A stretch of 40,255 nucleotides of DNA from Deinococcus phoenicis (GTDB taxonomy: Bacteria; Deinococcota; Deinococci; Deinococcales; Deinococcaceae): the NCBI RefSeq assembly GCF_000599865.1, contig NZ_JHAC01000058.1:1-40255 (forward strand), written 5' to 3'. Positions 24,095 through 32,905 of the stretch are shown here, piece by piece. The notes beneath the pieces were generated by a model. That model was given only the letters and a program-made list of their open reading frames with translations, was not told the origin of the DNA and did no database searches. The position numbers and the translations under genes were made by a program. Positions within the stretch are counted from its first letter, which is position 1, and every line of letters begins with the position of its first letter.

Positions 24095-24123
24095 TTGTGG
24101 CCGCACTGGGATTCTCTTATAGT
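24095..24123 (+). promoter_or_regulatory. Sigma70-like promoter of the 24160 gene
   Basis: -35 TTGTGG (24095-24100), a 17-nt spacer, and -10 TATAGT (24118-24123). It would start transcription near 24130, leaving a leader of about 30 nt with a GGGAGAG ribosome site. Confidence 0.55.
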
Positions 24124-24159
24124 TTCTATATCTGATTAGAATATCTGGAAACTTGGAGA

Positions 24160-24747
24160 TTGGGAGAGATGCCAAAAATCCTGCAACCTGAAGACGAGAA
24201 CTTAGAACGACTTATAGTTGACGCGAGTGAACACAAAGCCATTCTTTACGATGAGGCCGTGCGTAGGTATGGCGCTGATGTTGTTGCTGCTGCACTAAAT
24301 AAAAGGTATTTTTTACTCTGCCCTACTCCTCAAGGTAACGCTCTCTGTCTTGCCCATAAGGGGAGAAAAAGAGTCGGACTAAGAGGAGGCTATCACCCTT
24401 CCGGTGGAGCCGTCTCTAACGCTCTCGCTCTGCGACACGTTATTCTGGACCTCAAGGAAAAGGGATACGAAGTCGAGATGATTGACAGAAAATCGGCAAT
24501 CAGAGCCAGGAAGGGGAACGAGGATTTCATAGCTATAGCTCGCTATACGGGTTACGACTATGCTGCTATCAGAAGGGTATTTGAGAGCCTTGTGGCGAGT
24601 GGAGAAGCGCCCCAGCTTAGAGTGTATGTCGGCGCGGACAAGATTGGAAAGCTGGATGACGAAGTGTGGCCCAAGACCAGCGGGAGACTGAGCATCACGT
24701 CGGAGAATCTGAAACTGCTTGAGGTTCCTGAATATCCAAGAAGATGA
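24160..24747 (+). CDS. Winged-helix-like protein, paralogue of the gene at 12074
   Basis: 195 residues, related along most of its length to the 12074-12706 product (shared GRK/GRR turn, G-x-x-HP-x-x-x-A block, ARYTGYDYAAIRRVF block and RVYVG strand). The N-terminal part contains a helix-turn-helix-like segment (EAVRRYGADVVAAALNKRYF) and a beta hairpin (LLCPTPQGNALCLAHKGRKR). The DNA is more AT-rich than the flanking transfer genes. It lies alone between the exported-protein operon and the virB10 operon, with its own promoter and terminator. A regulator of the transfer genes is plausible but unproven. Confidence 0.7.
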   Translation: MGEMPKILQPEDENLERLIVDASEHKAILYDEAVRRYGADVVAAALNKRYFLLCPTPQGNALCLAHKGRKRVGLRGGYHPSGGAVSNALALRHVILDLKEKGYEVEMIDRKSAIRARKGNEDFIAIARYTGYDYAAIRRVFESLVASGEAPQLRVYVGADKIGKLDDEVWPKTSGRLSITSENLKLLEVPEYPRR

Positions 24748-24774
24748 GGGGGCGGGATTACCCGCCCCCTCATC
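24743..24774. terminator. Bidirectional terminator
   Basis: A perfect 14-bp stem, GATGAGGGGGCGGG (24743-24756) and CCCGCCCCCTCATC (24761-24774), with an ATTA loop. The stop codon of the 24160 gene lies inside the left arm. It separates convergent transcription from the virB10 operon. T-runs are poor on both sides. Confidence 0.75.
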
Positions 24775-24781
24775 TGGTTGC

Positions 24782-25078
24782 TTACTTCTGTTTTGCTTGC
24801 CAACTCTGAACTCTACTCACGACCGGAAGCGCGAATGCCGTGAGCGCCAGCACCAGGGCGACAAACATAACCGCCGTGAACAGCAGAGGTACGGCAAGAA
24901 AACCGCGCATCTGGGGCCAGAAGTAAAAGAAGGCTCCCGCCGTCGAGAGCGCGGTCACTGTACCCGTGGTCGCAGGCTTCCCCTTCAGCCAGAAGTGCCG
25001 GAGGGCAAACGCTCCTGCGCCAAGCGACAGGAGCAGCCAGGCCACAGCGACCAGGTGCTGGAGGAGGAATGGCCTCAC
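24782..25078 (-). CDS. Small multi-pass membrane protein downstream of virB10
   Basis: 98 residues with three predicted transmembrane segments (VAVAWLLLSLGAGAFAL, ALSTAGAFFYFW, and LAVPLLFTAVMFVALVLALT). The GTG start overlaps the virB10 stop (GTGA), so it is coupled to VirB10 and probably part of the inner-membrane complex. No family is recognised. Confidence 0.7.
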   Translation of the reverse strand: MRPFLLQHLVAVAWLLLSLGAGAFALRHFWLKGKPATTGTVTALSTAGAFFYFWPQMRGFLAVPLLFTAVMFVALVLALTAFALPVVSRVQSWQAKQK

Positions 25079-27129
25079 CGGCCTTCACTCCCCATCCCCA
25101 CAATGACGATCATGGGTGTGCCGCCGTTCACCGTGGCAACGCGGCTGATGGTTTGCGTGTTCTCAGGCATTCTGAAGGTGGAGCCAAGCCCACCGACCAG
25201 TGTTTGGGCGAGTGTGGCCGCCGACGGCCCGGAGAGCGTCAGGTTGTCCCCAATGTTGATGCTCGTGCCCTGACCTCCCTTTGCGGCGGCGACAGCGAGG
25301 TTCTGGACATAAGTATTCAAAGCGTTCGCACTGTTTTGGGCCGCGTCGAGCGCGAGCGTGGGTGCCGTGGGCTTAATATCGGCATGTAGCCCTTGAGTCA
25401 GCCCATTGGTTTCTCTGGCGTAAGCCAGGGCGTCCACCGTATAAATCTTGCCGTCAGCAGCGACATAGCGCCGGAAGGTCATATCCACACGGGCCAGCGT
25501 GGCGTTGATGGTGCCAAGCCCGACGAAGGAACCGCCATCGGCGGTGACGGCCACGACAGGGACTGAAGCGCCGTTGAGAGCCGAAATCGCCATCAAGAGC
25601 GTTGCCGGAACCTGTTGCAGCGGTGTGAAGGGGCCAGTTGCGCCGATCTGCGAGGCCGGGTTGCCAGCGTCACTCCCGAAGGGCGTTTCAGCCGGGAGGC
25701 CACCAGCGCCGGAGGCCGTGGTGGCTGCCGTCTTGGGTGCGCGCTCGTAGACCATGCCACTCGTGAACTGAGGTTCCGGCACAGCAGACGTGCCCGGCTC
25801 AGTCCCAGAGACATTCCCGAAGGCCGCAGAGCCAGGCACGCTGTCCCCAGCCGAGGAAGAGGCATCAACAGGGGGGGGCATGACGGGCAGGCCCCCGAAC
25901 ATCTCCCCAGCGCCCGACCCCGGACTGCCCGCCGTCCCGGTGGCCGCAGGAGGGAGAGTCGCAGCCGCACCGCCAGGCGCAGGAGCCGCCGCAGCCGCCG
26001 CAGCGTTCGAGGCCGCGGCGGTCTGACGTGGGGGTGCTGAGGGCCGCGAGGCGCTGCGGCTCTCTGAAGTCGTCGAGGAGACAGGCACAGTCTGACGTGC
26101 AGGAGCAACAGGCTTGGGCACGATCAGCGACCCGCCGAAGTTATCCGCAGACTCAGGTGCCGGAGGAGTCCGCACAGGTTCGGGGTTGACCGCCACGGGT
26201 TCAGGTGCAGGGGGCATGTATGCCGGTGCGGGCGGCACGTCCTGACGCTCGGAAGGGACGGAGGCAGGCGTCGGGGGTTCACTGGCCGGCGTGAACAGCG
26301 TGGGCGAGGAGGGGGCCGGAGTCTGCACCGGACGCGCCGGAGGTGGTGGAGGGTTGTCCTCTTGCGCCAGCGGCTTGAAGGTGGCCTCCGAACCCTGGGG
26401 CGCACGCCCGGCAGTTCCCGCTGAGGTCGCGGCACCCGCTGCCCCCTCCTCCTGTTGATTCACAGGCTTGCTCGGTTTGGCCTGCACAGTCTTCTGTCCA
26501 GCGTTCTGCTTGTGGAACTCTTGCAGTTCCCGCCTGGCCTGCTCCAGGGCTTTCTGGGAAGCTGCCGCGTCTGCTGCCGCGCTCGCGTCCTGCGCGCCGC
26601 CCATCCCTGTCTTTTCCGGCGTGCTGGTCCTGGTCTGGGAAGCGGCGAGCGCGGACGTTCCGGGCAGGCGGGGCATCGCGTAGATCGCTGTCAGGACACC
26701 GCCGATCACCAGCAGCGTCGTGATGCCGTACCAGGGCGCTTTGCTCTTGTCCATGACCCAGCGGCCATCTGCCGTCTGTTTCATAAAGAGTAGGCGGCGG
26801 GTAGCGCGTCGCCGTTCGCGGCGACGCGCCGCCGCGGGCGAAGGCAGGGCTACACCCCGCTGGAGGCGCCTGGACTCGCGCACCAGCTCCTGAGCCAGCG
26901 CCGGTTGCCTGGCGTTCAGTTGTGCCAGAAAGCGGGGAAACTCCCGGCTCCCCGGCTCAGGGATGGTGTCGAAGCCCGCCTCCTGGACACGAGGTTCCAG
27001 GCGTCTCCTGACCTCCTGCCAAGAGGCCGCGAGTGAGGCGGCCTGCTGCTCAGCAGAGACAGCCGCTTCCGGCACGCCTAAATCGCGTGCCACGGCGTCT
27101 CCAGCGCCCTTCGGCGGGTTTTTGTCCAT
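25075..27129 (-). CDS. virB10: VirB10/TrbI-like T4SS scaffold protein
   Basis: 684 residues. A cytoplasmic N-terminal region of about 130 residues, one transmembrane helix (about 133-153), a very long Pro/Ala/Ser-rich periplasmic linker (about 200-450), then the C-terminal TrbI-type beta domain. That domain includes GASVPVVAVTADGGSFVGLG and ends with a Gly-rich strand (TPMIVIVGMG). VirB10 spans the envelope and senses ATP energy from the motor proteins. The protein is longer than classical VirB10 because of the linker. The start codon has no ribosome site; TAGAGT lies 6 nt upstream (27136-27141), so the mRNA is probably leaderless. It is divergent from the pilin operon. Confidence 0.85.
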   Translation of the reverse strand: MDKNPPKGAGDAVARDLGVPEAAVSAEQQAASLAASWQEVRRRLEPRVQEAGFDTIPEPGSREFPRFLAQLNARQPALAQELVRESRRLQRGVALPSPAAARRRERRRATRRLLFMKQTADGRWVMDKSKAPWYGITTLLVIGGVLTAIYAMPRLPGTSALAASQTRTSTPEKTGMGGAQDASAAADAAASQKALEQARRELQEFHKQNAGQKTVQAKPSKPVNQQEEGAAGAATSAGTAGRAPQGSEATFKPLAQEDNPPPPPARPVQTPAPSSPTLFTPASEPPTPASVPSERQDVPPAPAYMPPAPEPVAVNPEPVRTPPAPESADNFGGSLIVPKPVAPARQTVPVSSTTSESRSASRPSAPPRQTAAASNAAAAAAAPAPGGAAATLPPAATGTAGSPGSGAGEMFGGLPVMPPPVDASSSAGDSVPGSAAFGNVSGTEPGTSAVPEPQFTSGMVYERAPKTAATTASGAGGLPAETPFGSDAGNPASQIGATGPFTPLQQVPATLLMAISALNGASVPVVAVTADGGSFVGLGTINATLARVDMTFRRYVAADGKIYTVDALAYARETNGLTQGLHADIKPTAPTLALDAAQNSANALNTYVQNLAVAAAKGGQGTSINIGDNLTLSGPSAATLAQTLVGGLGSTFRMPENTQTISRVATVNGGTPMIVIVGMGSEGR

Positions 27130-27227
27130 ATGAGGACTCTACCAAAAGTTTGGATACTTATGTTAATATCAGTCCACCGGAAATGGGCCATAACTGAATC
27201 CGGCACCTACTTTTCTGGGAGGGCAGA
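27130..27227. promoter_or_regulatory. Divergent promoter region of the T4SS
   Basis: It serves virB10 leftward (TAGAGT at 27136-27141, 6 nt from its ATG) and the pilin operon rightward. GATACTTATGTTAATATC at 27153-27170 is the exact 18-mer found before the 21150 gene, and lies where a bound protein could affect both directions. The rightward leader of about 50 nt ends in a GGGAGGG ribosome site. Confidence 0.65.
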
Positions 27228-27563
27228 ATGACCGAGGCGCTGAGGTTGAAGAAGGCTGCATTCATGCTGTACGCGCTGTCCTGGATGGGCAGCGCACTTG
27301 CTCAGGCCACAGGAGGGACGGCGAACACACCGGAAGGCATCTTCACAAAGCTGGGTTGTGCCCTCGTCCGGGTCCTGAGCGGCCCTGGCCTCGTCGCAGT
27401 GGCGGTCATCATCCTGGTGCTGATCTTCGGCTGGAACAAGCTTGCAGGCGATGTGGGGGCCTTTCAGAGCTTCAAGAGCGGCATTCTGGGGGCAGTCATC
27501 ATCCTCGCGGGCGGGGCCGTCGTGGCGTCCGTGTTTGGGGGCGCGTGTGGTATCGGAGCATAA
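27228..27563 (+). CDS. virB2: VirB2/TrbC-like pilin
   Basis: 111 residues. A long signal segment (about 1-26, to ALA) precedes a mature part of about 85 residues. That part has two hydrophobic helices (LVAVAVIILVLIFGW and AVIILAGGAVVASVFGG) separated by a short polar loop (NKLAGDVGAFQSFKSG). This is the compact layout of conjugative pilin subunits. It is followed at once by VirB3- and VirB4-like genes, the classical order, which makes the assignment strong despite low sequence specificity. The ribosome site GGGAGG is upstream. Confidence 0.85.
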   Translation: MTEALRLKKAAFMLYALSWMGSALAQATGGTANTPEGIFTKLGCALVRVLSGPGLVAVAVIILVLIFGWNKLAGDVGAFQSFKSGILGAVIILAGGAVVASVFGGACGIGA

Positions 27564-27590
27564 GCAGCTTCTGCCCCGAAAGGGAGAGCT

Positions 27591-28058
27591 TTGAGTCGAG
27601 ACACGACCCACCAGGAGCGGAACCCGCTGCGCCATCCTTGCTACATGACCAGCGGGCGCGTCGGGTTCATCTCCTATCTGGACATGAGCGACCTGATTGT
27701 GATTGGCAGCGTGCTTTACCTTTCCATCCTCCTTGCTGCCAAGTTCTTTGTCAGTCCGGCCCCCAAATTGCTGTTCACTCTAATGGCTGTTGTTCTTGCT
27801 TGGGCGATCAACTTCGGTGTCAAGAAGCGGCTGCTCCCCTACCCCGGCGTCATGGAGCATTTCATCAACTGGTGGTTTGGCGGAGTTGACCAGTACGCCC
27901 CCGATGTGGATGAGAAGCCAATCCCTCTCGTTGTGACCCGTGAGATGCAGGTTGGGGAGGCAGTCACAAAAGCTGCGACCACCGTAAAGATCAAGAAGCC
28001 GCGAGCGGTCAGGAGAAGGCGTGTTCAAGCGCAGGAAGCAGGAACAGTCCAAGGCTAG
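27591..28058 (+). CDS. virB3: VirB3-like inner-membrane protein
   Basis: 155 residues starting at TTG 27591, with AAAGGGAG 5 nt upstream. Two close hydrophobic segments (LIVIGSVLYLSILLAAKFFV and PKLLFTLMAVVLAWAINFGV) are followed by a basic cytoplasmic tail. Position between the VirB2-like and VirB4 genes supports VirB3, which docks the VirB4 ATPase. The N-terminal extension of about 30 residues and the long tail make it larger than usual. The 3' end overlaps virB4 by 38 bp. Confidence 0.75.
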   Translation: MSRDTTHQERNPLRHPCYMTSGRVGFISYLDMSDLIVIGSVLYLSILLAAKFFVSPAPKLLFTLMAVVLAWAINFGVKKRLLPYPGVMEHFINWWFGGVDQYAPDVDEKPIPLVVTREMQVGEAVTKAATTVKIKKPRAVRRRRVQAQEAGTVQG

Positions 28059-30570
28059 GGGAGGCACCAGCACTTACAGCAAGGTGCTTCCCTACTGGGA
28101 TATCCACGAAAACATCATGGTGTTGCGCGACGGGCGGCTTGTGTACGGGGTGTACTTTGAGCCGCCCTCGCACATTCACTACACCGACGACGACCTGTTA
28201 CGGCGGCAAAGCACCCTCAAGAGCGTCTTTGACCTTGCTGTTCCTGATAACGAGACGTTCAGGACGTACACCAGCTTGCGGGGCGCTCTGGAGGAGGAAA
28301 TCGAGGACACCCGGCGTTATGCCGAGGTGTGCCCGGACCCCGTACTCAAGGAGTTGACGCTGACGCGGGCGCAAATGCTGGAGGCCAAGATTCTCAGCGG
28401 CGAGGTGAGCCACTGGAAGTTCTTTGCCACGGTTACGGTCACGCCGCCCAGCGATCTCCGGTTTTCAATAGACGAGCCGCCCAGTCCAGAGGAGTTGCAG
28501 CGGGCCGTCGAGACGGCCCAGGGCTACCAGGTGGCGCTCGTGGCGCAGATGACCGCCGCAGGATTCGCCGCCCAGCCTATGACGCGCCAGTACGTGTTTG
28601 CCGAGTGCTTCTACTGGTTGAATCCCGGCTGGCCGGTGTCACCGGAGTTCATTCCCCAGGCCGAGCGCGAGGTGCGGAGCTTGCGCCGAGGCCGTGCAGA
28701 CCACCTCACGCTGCTGCGTCAGTTGAGCTGCACCGTGGTTGACAACCTCCCGACCTCTGGCCCCATCGTCGGAGACAGGTATGTGGAGGTCATCAGCCTA
28801 GGACGGCTGCCGGAGTACACCGAGACGGGGTATCTCAAGCAGGTCACGGAGGGCCTGCACGGCACGTATTACGTGATCGTTGAGGCAACCCGCGAGAACG
28901 ATTACGACGTGTCCAACGAGCTTGAGAAGAAGAAAACGGATCTCTTCACGCGCGTGCGGGCACCCGGCGTCATTCCCAACGGGCGGGCAAAGAATCTGCT
29001 GGAGGACGTGGAGGCCGCCCAGGGACTGGAAGGCGTCGAGAGCCGGTTCGAGGCGGGCGTGAGCGTGGTCCTCGTTGCCCAGAGCCAGCAGGAGCTGGAG
29101 CGCATGAAGCGCCGGGCCAGGGCCAACCTGACGCGCCTGCGGGCAGGCGCTCCGATCAGCTACGGCTTTCAGTCCATTGCCCAATACTTCGCCCTTGCCC
29201 CCTTCACGGCCAACCAGTCTCACTTCCTGTTTCAGCCGTACACCTCGAACGTCATAGACCTCTTCCCGCCCATCTCGCCGTGGAAGGGGTTTGACGAGGG
29301 GGCCATCACTTTCCAGAGCCGTGACAAGTCGCTCATACGCTTTGACCTGTTCACGCCGCAGACCCGCACCGCACACTTTGCCATCTTTGCGCCGACGGGT
29401 TCGGGGAAGACCGTGCTGGCCCTGAGTCTCTTCAACGCGCACCTGACCAAGTACCCTGATTCTGTTCTTGTTGTGTCGGACGCGAAGAAGGATTTCCAAT
29501 ACTTCTTCAGGTCCCTCAAGGACCACGCCATCATCGAGTTCGGCTATAACTCTCAGAACCGATTCAACATCTTCGATTTAGAGGAGGGCGCTGTAGAGCC
29601 GGACGGCACCAAGCTGTCAGCCCTCATCCAGTTTATTCGGCTCTTCGTGGAAAGACCCGCCGATGCGCGAGAGAAGGACTACGAGGACGTTGCTATCAGT
29701 GAGGCGATTCTGGCGACGTATAGGCAGTTCAAGGAAGAGGAGAGAAAGCCGCAGCTTGGCGACGTGCAAAAGATGTTGAGCGCGATTGAAGCCTACGCGG
29801 ATACAGGGCGCAATATGGAGCTGGAAGTCATCGGGGCGGCCCGCAGTGTCGCTATTCGTCTCCGTAAGGGCCTGGGCGCGAGTCCACTCGCGCCTATCGT
29901 GGATTGCCAGTCCAACGTAAAACTTACAGCCCGGCGTATCTATCTGAGTGTCTACGGCATCCCAGAGGGTGATGACCTCATGAAGCGCGTTGCTCACCAT
30001 ATCGCCAAGGGCATTCAGTGGAAGGTGGCGAAAGAATACCCCCGCCGTGTCAAGAAGTTCATCTTCATGGACGAGTTTGAGAACATGATTCAGACGGAAG
30101 AGGAGGTCGCTGACGTTAAGAGAATGTTGCGGGTCTTCCGCAGCTTTGGCGTCAGCTTCGGTATCGGCACGCAGGACCCGGCAGCTTCAGACTACTTCGG
30201 GGCGCTGAAGGACAGCTTTGCACACCTCTTTGTCGGTGGCTTCTCGGAGAGTGTGGCTCGTGGAAGTGCAGAGCGGCGGGGGGTCGTGGAAATCCTCAGC
30301 CTGCCGAAGGTCATGGAAGAGAAGCTGCCAACGCTGGGCAACTTGCAGGACAAGTATTCGGAGTTCGCCTTGCTGACTCTGGCCGCGAATGGCTCTGGCG
30401 GGCGCGTGGGCGACATTATCCAAGTGCAGGAGAGCAAGCTGGCTCTCTGGCTTTTCAACAGCAGCAACGCCGAGGTGGAGAAGAAGGACCGCTACGTCGA
30501 GCAGGCGGGAGGCGACGTTCTGCGGGGTGTCAAGAGCCTTGTGGACGATCTGTACGGGAGTTATGTATGA
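28021..30570 (+). CDS. virB4: VirB4 ATPase
   Basis: 849 residues starting at GTG 28021 with AGGAGAAGG upstream. This is the main motor ATPase for pilus assembly and substrate transfer. The N-terminal CagE/TrbE-type domain leads to Walker A PTGSGKT (458-464) and Walker B FIFMDEFEN (Asp684-Glu685). A GTQDP motif follows (sensor region). Its length is normal for the family. It overlaps the VirB3-like gene upstream and the VirB5-like gene downstream (ATGA). This is one of the safest assignments in the window. Confidence 0.95.
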   Translation: MFKRRKQEQSKARGGTSTYSKVLPYWDIHENIMVLRDGRLVYGVYFEPPSHIHYTDDDLLRRQSTLKSVFDLAVPDNETFRTYTSLRGALEEEIEDTRRYAEVCPDPVLKELTLTRAQMLEAKILSGEVSHWKFFATVTVTPPSDLRFSIDEPPSPEELQRAVETAQGYQVALVAQMTAAGFAAQPMTRQYVFAECFYWLNPGWPVSPEFIPQAEREVRSLRRGRADHLTLLRQLSCTVVDNLPTSGPIVGDRYVEVISLGRLPEYTETGYLKQVTEGLHGTYYVIVEATRENDYDVSNELEKKKTDLFTRVRAPGVIPNGRAKNLLEDVEAAQGLEGVESRFEAGVSVVLVAQSQQELERMKRRARANLTRLRAGAPISYGFQSIAQYFALAPFTANQSHFLFQPYTSNVIDLFPPISPWKGFDEGAITFQSRDKSLIRFDLFTPQTRTAHFAIFAPTGSGKTVLALSLFNAHLTKYPDSVLVVSDAKKDFQYFFRSLKDHAIIEFGYNSQNRFNIFDLEEGAVEPDGTKLSALIQFIRLFVERPADAREKDYEDVAISEAILATYRQFKEEERKPQLGDVQKMLSAIEAYADTGRNMELEVIGAARSVAIRLRKGLGASPLAPIVDCQSNVKLTARRIYLSVYGIPEGDDLMKRVAHHIAKGIQWKVAKEYPRRVKKFIFMDEFENMIQTEEEVADVKRMLRVFRSFGVSFGIGTQDPAASDYFGALKDSFAHLFVGGFSESVARGSAERRGVVEILSLPKVMEEKLPTLGNLQDKYSEFALLTLAANGSGGRVGDIIQVQESKLALWLFNSSNAEVEKKDRYVEQAGGDVLRGVKSLVDDLYGSYV

Positions 30571-31589
30571 GGCGGAGGGTGCTAGGTGTTGTTCTCCTGA
30601 TGGCCTACGCCGGACAGGCACAGGCAGCATCCTGGGAAGACCTGGGGAACTTGCTGAATAGGGCATGTAGCTTTAATGGGGCCGCTGGCGTTCCCGTCGA
30701 GACACGCGACAACTTGCGTTGGGTGTGCCAACTCCGCGCGATGCACGGCTTCGTGACCGACAACATCTTGAATGGTGACTGGCAGGGGTTCGCCAAAGAT
30801 GTGATTGGGAAGTATGCCAGCGAGTATCTGAACCAGTTGGGCGAGTTCATGGGTGTGGGGGCGCTCAACAACTACACGGAAGCACTGAACGAAGCTCTCC
30901 GGCAGGATTACAGCACTTTCCGCAGGTTCATGTACGGCTCGGTGAACGACATTATGAAGAACCGCCGTGACGTGAATGCGGGCTTTGCCAAGGACACGGC
31001 TGGGGGGATTGCACAGACGGCGATCAACACCAATCCCAACCTGGCCTTGAGCAACCGCACCGCACGCCTTCAGGACGCGATTGAAGCCGCCCAGAACCTG
31101 GACAACGTGTACAAGGCGAAAAAGGCCCAGGACGAGGCGAACAAGGCGCTGGAGGCCAACATCGCCCCTGCCCTCGCCACCGCCACGGATATTGTCGGCG
31201 TTCCCGGCCAGGAAGGAAAGGCAGACAAGTTCGCCCGTGACGCGGCCACCGCGATCAGTGAGCGTGAGGTGTCCGAAGTGCAGGTGCGTCTGGGGACCGA
31301 GCAGATGAAGCAGTCCACGACCTTCTCGGTGGCGATCCTCAACCAGCTTGGGGAACTGGTGCAGCAACAGGTAATGACCAACAACCAACTGATGCTGGAG
31401 CGCAGGCAGCGCGAGGAGGACATGCTGACGGCGGAGGAGGAACTCAACCGTGAGATTGAAGGGGTGGCCCAGGAAAACATGGACGCCGCCGTGCAGGCCG
31501 GGAAAAGCATCATGAGTACCTACGCCAACGCTGGAGAGGTCTTCGGGGGTGGCGGCGAGACCGTTGATTTCAAGGGGGTTGTTCCGTGA
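30567..31589 (+). CDS. VirB5/TrbJ-like exported coiled-coil protein
   Basis: 340 residues. A signal peptide covers about 1-20 (VLGVVLLMAYAGQAQA). The mature protein is helical, with heptad-rich stretches in the second half (for example QLMLERRQREEDMLTAEEEL). The block with LNQLGELVQQQVMTNNQLML is reminiscent of VirB5/TrbJ proteins, which cap the pilus. Its place between virB4 and a VirB6-like gene agrees. It is coupled by overlapping start and stop codons on both sides. Confidence 0.75.
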   Translation: MRRRVLGVVLLMAYAGQAQAASWEDLGNLLNRACSFNGAAGVPVETRDNLRWVCQLRAMHGFVTDNILNGDWQGFAKDVIGKYASEYLNQLGEFMGVGALNNYTEALNEALRQDYSTFRRFMYGSVNDIMKNRRDVNAGFAKDTAGGIAQTAINTNPNLALSNRTARLQDAIEAAQNLDNVYKAKKAQDEANKALEANIAPALATATDIVGVPGQEGKADKFARDAATAISEREVSEVQVRLGTEQMKQSTTFSVAILNQLGELVQQQVMTNNQLMLERRQREEDMLTAEEELNREIEGVAQENMDAAVQAGKSIMSTYANAGEVFGGGGETVDFKGVVP

Positions 31590-32905
31590 GCCGTAAAGGG
31601 GCCCTGATCCTGCCACTCGTGCTGCTGCTGCTCGCCTCCGCCGCTCTTGCCGCGAATGTCGAGGCCGATATCGACGCGACCCACCAGGCCGTCGAGAACT
31701 ACGTGAAGAGGGCAGTGGGCACTTACGAGTCCTTCCAGCAGTTCACCTTGGGCAACCCGGCGCAGAAGCTCTATGAAGTGGCAAACCGGGCGAAGGACGC
31801 CGGACTTCCCAAAGTCATGATGAGCCTGGCAACGGTGATTGCCCTTTCCGGGTTCTTTGTGCGGGGATGGAGCATCCTTGCGGGCGGTGACGGTGTGAGC
31901 AAGCGTGGTGTCATTGTCCAGACGGCTGCCGTTGCCGCCCTGCTTTCTGTCTCTTTCAACAATTCCGCGAACCTGAGTGTCAGCTATACAGCGATGCAAA
32001 GCTGGAGCAATGCGATCACCTGGTCTAACTCCAAAATGTCCAGTGCGATAGATGCCAAGCTGAAGGAATCCAGCAATATTCTCGTGGGTGTGCTGGGGAA
32101 AGTGGCCGTCACGGCAACGACCTTTGCCGCCCCTGAACTGCGGGCTATCGGTGCAGGCACGGCGAAGGGCGCGGCTGGGGCGGCGGTCAAAAGCACCGGC
32201 CAGAAGGCCATGAAAACGATGGGGAGTATCGGTGCAAGGCTCAACTTCTCGTTGTTATTCATGCAGGGCTTAATGATCGCCTACGCCAGCATCGTTTTTA
32301 TCTCGGGCATCACTGTTCTGGCTGGTATCTACCTGTTTCCTATCGCGGTTGCATTTACCATGTGGGGACAGACGAAGATTGTCTGGACACTGATCGGTAG
32401 TTTTATTGCCGCCTGGTCTATTGCCCTGTTCCTTCCGCTTGTGACCTATCTATCTGTTGATAAGGTCTTTGTGGAACCCGCCCGCATGGCCGCCCAGTAT
32501 GAGCAGCAGATCGGCGTTGTCGCCAAGACCAGCGGCCTGCAATCTGCCCTCGTGGGCGAGCGGTTCGATGCGGAGGTGGACCGGCTGACGCGGGACTGCA
32601 AGGCGAGGCAGGAGGAGGACCCTACCGTGTCCTGCCTGTCGGATTCTGGCAGCGGCCTCATCAAGAGCGTGTGGAAGCAGATCAATGCCTCGCTGGATAG
32701 CGCCCTCACCCTGTTCAAGTCCACCATCGGAAGCCTGCTTGACATGATCGTTTCGCTGGCAATTCAGGTGTTTTGGGGCATTGCCTACTACGTGTTCGCC
32801 ATCGGCGCGATGTTTGCTGTGGCCGGATTCTTGACCAACGCCCTGGGGGGTGCGGCGAACAACCTGGGAGATGCGATCAAAGGGCGCAGCGTGATGAGGC
32901 GATGA
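31586..32905 (+). CDS. VirB6/TrbL-like polytopic membrane protein
   Basis: 439 residues starting at GTG 31586. A signal-like first segment is followed by five or six further transmembrane segments, for example VMMSLATVIALSGFFVRGWS, FIAAWSIALFLPLVTYL and FWGIAYYVFAIGAMFAVAGF. A soluble loop with two cysteines lies between about 315 and 355. VirB6/TrbL proteins form the inner-membrane part of the channel, and the position after the VirB5-like gene is standard. Sequence identity to named families is not visible, so topology and context carry the call. Confidence 0.75.
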   Translation: MSRKGALILPLVLLLLASAALAANVEADIDATHQAVENYVKRAVGTYESFQQFTLGNPAQKLYEVANRAKDAGLPKVMMSLATVIALSGFFVRGWSILAGGDGVSKRGVIVQTAAVAALLSVSFNNSANLSVSYTAMQSWSNAITWSNSKMSSAIDAKLKESSNILVGVLGKVAVTATTFAAPELRAIGAGTAKGAAGAAVKSTGQKAMKTMGSIGARLNFSLLFMQGLMIAYASIVFISGITVLAGIYLFPIAVAFTMWGQTKIVWTLIGSFIAAWSIALFLPLVTYLSVDKVFVEPARMAAQYEQQIGVVAKTSGLQSALVGERFDAEVDRLTRDCKARQEEDPTVSCLSDSGSGLIKSVWKQINASLDSALTLFKSTIGSLLDMIVSLAIQVFWGIAYYVFAIGAMFAVAGFLTNALGGAANNLGDAIKGRSVMRR

